Assembly: GCA_044225415.1 (NCBI GenBank)
Contig: JBGAIO010000029.1
Coordinates: forward strand, 1-24,380
Reading direction: 5' to 3'
Origin: JALORV01 sp044225415
GTDB lineage: Bacteria > Pseudomonadota > Gammaproteobacteria > Burkholderiales > Burkholderiaceae_F
DNA: 24,380 bases
Below are positions 22,606 to 24,380 of the stretch, in pieces. Under the pieces are notes generated by a model. The model worked only from the letters and a program-made list of their open reading frames with translations, had not been told where the DNA came from and did no database searches. A program made the translations under genes and the position numbers. Within the stretch, counting starts at the first letter, position 1, and the number at the start of each line of letters is the position of its first letter.

Positions 22606-23932
22606 ATGAGTGAGATTCAGACAATTGCGGTCGGCGCGGCCGTGCTGGTCGTGCTGCTGCTGGCGATCTTCCTGGCATTGCGAACGCGCGCTGGGTCGGC
22701 GGTGCTGGTGGAGCGCCTCGATGTCCTGGCGCGCGGCAACGAAAGGCTGGAGCGTGAACTGCGCGAGGCGGTGAATGCGTCCACGGCGTCGCTGCGCATG
22801 GAGACCGGTGCGCGCCTGAACGAACTGCAAACCGGCCTGGTGCAGCAGGTGACCGGCCTCGGCGGGCTGCAGGGCCAGCAGCTGCAGGGCTTCGGCCGGC
22901 AGGTCGCGCAGATGTCGGAGCTGTCGCAGCAGCAGCTCGCCGACCTGACGCGCGCGATCCAGCTCAGCCTCGGCGAACTGCGCAACACGCTGCAGCAGCA
23001 GCTCAGCACGCTGCAGCAGGGCAACGAGACCAAGCTCGACCAGATGCGCGCCACGGTCGAGGAGAAGCTGCAGAGCACGCTGGAGGCGCGCCTCGGCGAA
23101 TCCTTCAGGCTCGTTTCCGAACGACTGGAGCAGGTGCATCGGGGCCTGGGCGAGATGCAGACGCTGGCGGCGGGCGTCGGCGATCTGAAGCGCGTGCTCG
23201 TCAACGTGAAGACCCGCGGCGGCTTCGGCGAAGTGCAGCTCGCGAACCTGCTGGAGCAGCTGCTGACGCGCGAACAGTACGCGGTGAACGTCGCCACGCG
23301 CCCGGGCTCGAACGAAGAGTCACCCGCGATCCGCCTGCCGGGGTCGCCAGGACGTGCCGTGCTGGCTGCCGATCGATGCCAAGTTTCCGGCGGAGGACTA
23401 CGAACGCCTGCAATCCGCGCAGGAGCGTGCAGACGTGGCGGCCATCGAGGAAGCGGGCAAGGCGCTGGAGACCAGCGTGCGCCGCGAGGCGAAGAGCATC
23501 CGCGCCAAGTACGTCGAGCCGCCGCATACGACCGACTTCGCGGTGCTGTTCCTCGCCACCGAGGGCCTGTATGCGGAAGTGCTGCGGCGACCGGGGCTGG
23601 CCGACGCGCTGCAGCGCGAACTGCGCATCGTCATCGCCGGGCCCACGACGCTCGCGGCGATGCTCAACAGCCTGCAGATGGGTTTCCGTACGCTGGCGCT
23701 GGAGCAGCGCTCGGCCGAGGTCTGGCAGGTGCTGGGCGCTGTGAAGACGGAGTTCGGCAAGTTCGGCGACGTGCTGGCCAAGGTGAAAGCGCAGCTCGAG
23801 ACCGCGTCGCGCACCATCGACAGCGCCGAACAGCGCACGCGCGTCATGAACCGGAAGCTGCGCGACGTCGAGGCGTTGCCCGCCGCGGAAGCCGCGCAGC
23901 TGCTGCCGGCCGATCGCGCCGACGACGAGTGA
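22606..23932 (+). pseudogene. rmuC: rmuC, interrupted by an apparent +1 frameshift
   Basis: RmuC-family proteins are membrane-anchored, coiled-coil proteins with a nuclease-like domain that limit DNA rearrangements. The first frame gives an N-terminal membrane helix (about residues 6-24), a long Gln/Leu-rich coiled coil, then GVGDLKRVLVNVKTRGGFGEVQLANLLEQLL, all RmuC hallmarks. It continues to AIRLPG at 23326-23343. The family motif then resumes in another frame: RQDVPCWLPIDAKFPAEDYERL from 23345 to the stop at 23930-23932. Removing one base from the GGGG run at 23340-23343 restores LPGRQDVPCWLPIDAKFP and a protein of 441 residues. As written, the first frame stays open to 23943 with an unrelated tail. 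Just upstream, NEESPAIRLPG replaces the usual ERVEFAIRLPG. A sequencing or assembly error is as likely as a true mutation. Confidence 0.85.
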
Positions 23933-23939
23933 GGCCGCG

Positions 23940-24380
23940 CTGAAGACACTCGGCCTGCTCGGCGGCATGAGCTGGGAATCGACGGTGCCGTACTACCGCA
24001 TCGTCAACGAGACCGTGCGCGAACGGCTGGGCGGCCTGCACTCGGCGAAGCTGGTGCTGCACAGCGTGGACTTCCACGACATCGAGGAACTGCAGCGCAC
24101 GGCGCAGTGGGACGCCGCGGGCGCCCAGCTCGCCGCGGCCGCGCAGTCGCTCGAACGCGCCGGCGCGCAGCTGCTGGTGCTGTGTACCAACACGATGCAC
24201 ACCGTCGCGCCGCAGATCGAGGCGGCGACGCGCGTGCCGCTGCTGCATATCGCCGATCCCACTGCCGATGCGATTCGAAAGGCGGGCCCGCGCACGGTCG
24301 GCCTGCTCGGTACGCGCTTCACGATGGAGCAGGCGTTCTACCGCGGGCGGCTGAGCGATCGGCACGGACTGCAGGTGCTG
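23940..24380 (+). CDS. Aspartate/glutamate racemase-family protein (YgeA-like), 3' end outside window
   Basis: The 147 visible residues read LKTLGLLGGMSWESTVPYYR at the start, the hallmark of the YgeA-type branch of the cofactor-independent Asp/Glu racemases, which usually begin MKTIGLLGGMSWEST. Later come LHSVDFHDIE and LLVLCTNTMH, whose Cys82 is a catalytic-type cysteine. The second catalytic cysteine would lie beyond the window. The codon where family members have ATG is CTG (23940-23942), with GTGAGG about 5 nt upstream as a possible ribosome-binding site. No in-frame ATG, GTG or TTG lies just upstream, and ATG 23967 would remove the first strand. It follows the rmuC stop by 7 bp. The exact amino-acid substrate is unknown. 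Confidence 0.85.
   Translation, partial: MKTLGLLGGMSWESTVPYYRIVNETVRERLGGLHSAKLVLHSVDFHDIEELQRTAQWDAAGAQLAAAAQSLERAGAQLLVLCTNTMHTVAPQIEAATRVPLLHIADPTADAIRKAGPRTVGLLGTRFTMEQAFYRGRLSDRHGLQVL

Overview
The window is a compact, GC-rich bacterial chromosome segment with almost every gene on the + strand, short intergenic gaps and strong third-position G/C. The sox gene set, the Tat- and Sec-type leaders, the RND tripartite pump and the many lipobox proteins indicate a Gram-negative proteobacterium. A betaproteobacterium able to oxidise thiosulfate fits best. That taxonomic reading is an inference, because no 16S gene or other marker is present. I see no mobile element, CRISPR array, phage gene or integrase.

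Positions 1-5568 hold a periplasmic sulfur-oxidation (Sox) cluster. It runs: the end of a c551/c552-type cytochrome c, soxY, soxZ, soxA, soxX, a TlpA/SoxW-like thioredoxin, soxB, and a second thioredoxin-fold protein. SoxYZ carries the sulfur atom on the C-terminal Cys of SoxY, SoxAX attaches thiosulfate to it, SoxB hydrolyses off sulfate, and the thioredoxins probably keep the carrier cysteine usable. If soxCD is present it would lie to the left of the window. Two envelope proteins follow: an unrecognised secreted protein (5637-6140) and a lipoprotein with two META/HslJ domains (6163-6972).

Positions 7059-11927 hold tRNA-Ser(TGA) followed only 6 nt later by an ABC importer of the nucleoside/simple-sugar (BMP/PnrA) type: a double ATPase, two permeases joined by 4-nt overlaps, and a BMP-family binding lipoprotein with its own promoter.

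Positions 11980-18849 hold an RND efflux operon: a promoter with a palindrome over the -10 box, an adaptor lipoprotein, an HAE1/AcrB-type pump, a NodT-type outer-membrane factor and a small exported protein of unknown role. The adaptor carries an extra C-terminal OmpA-like peptidoglycan-binding domain with the expected Asp and Arg ligands. This predicted wall-anchored adaptor is the most unusual protein in the window.

Positions 18925-24380 hold a large FtsX/YbbP-type permease without an ATPase neighbour, a nitrilase on the - strand, rmuC broken by an apparent +1 frameshift next to a second local anomaly, and the start of an aspartate/glutamate racemase-family gene that appears to begin with CTG. 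Several perfect or near-perfect inverted repeats lie between genes. None has a T-run, so their roles as terminators, processing sites or operators remain open.
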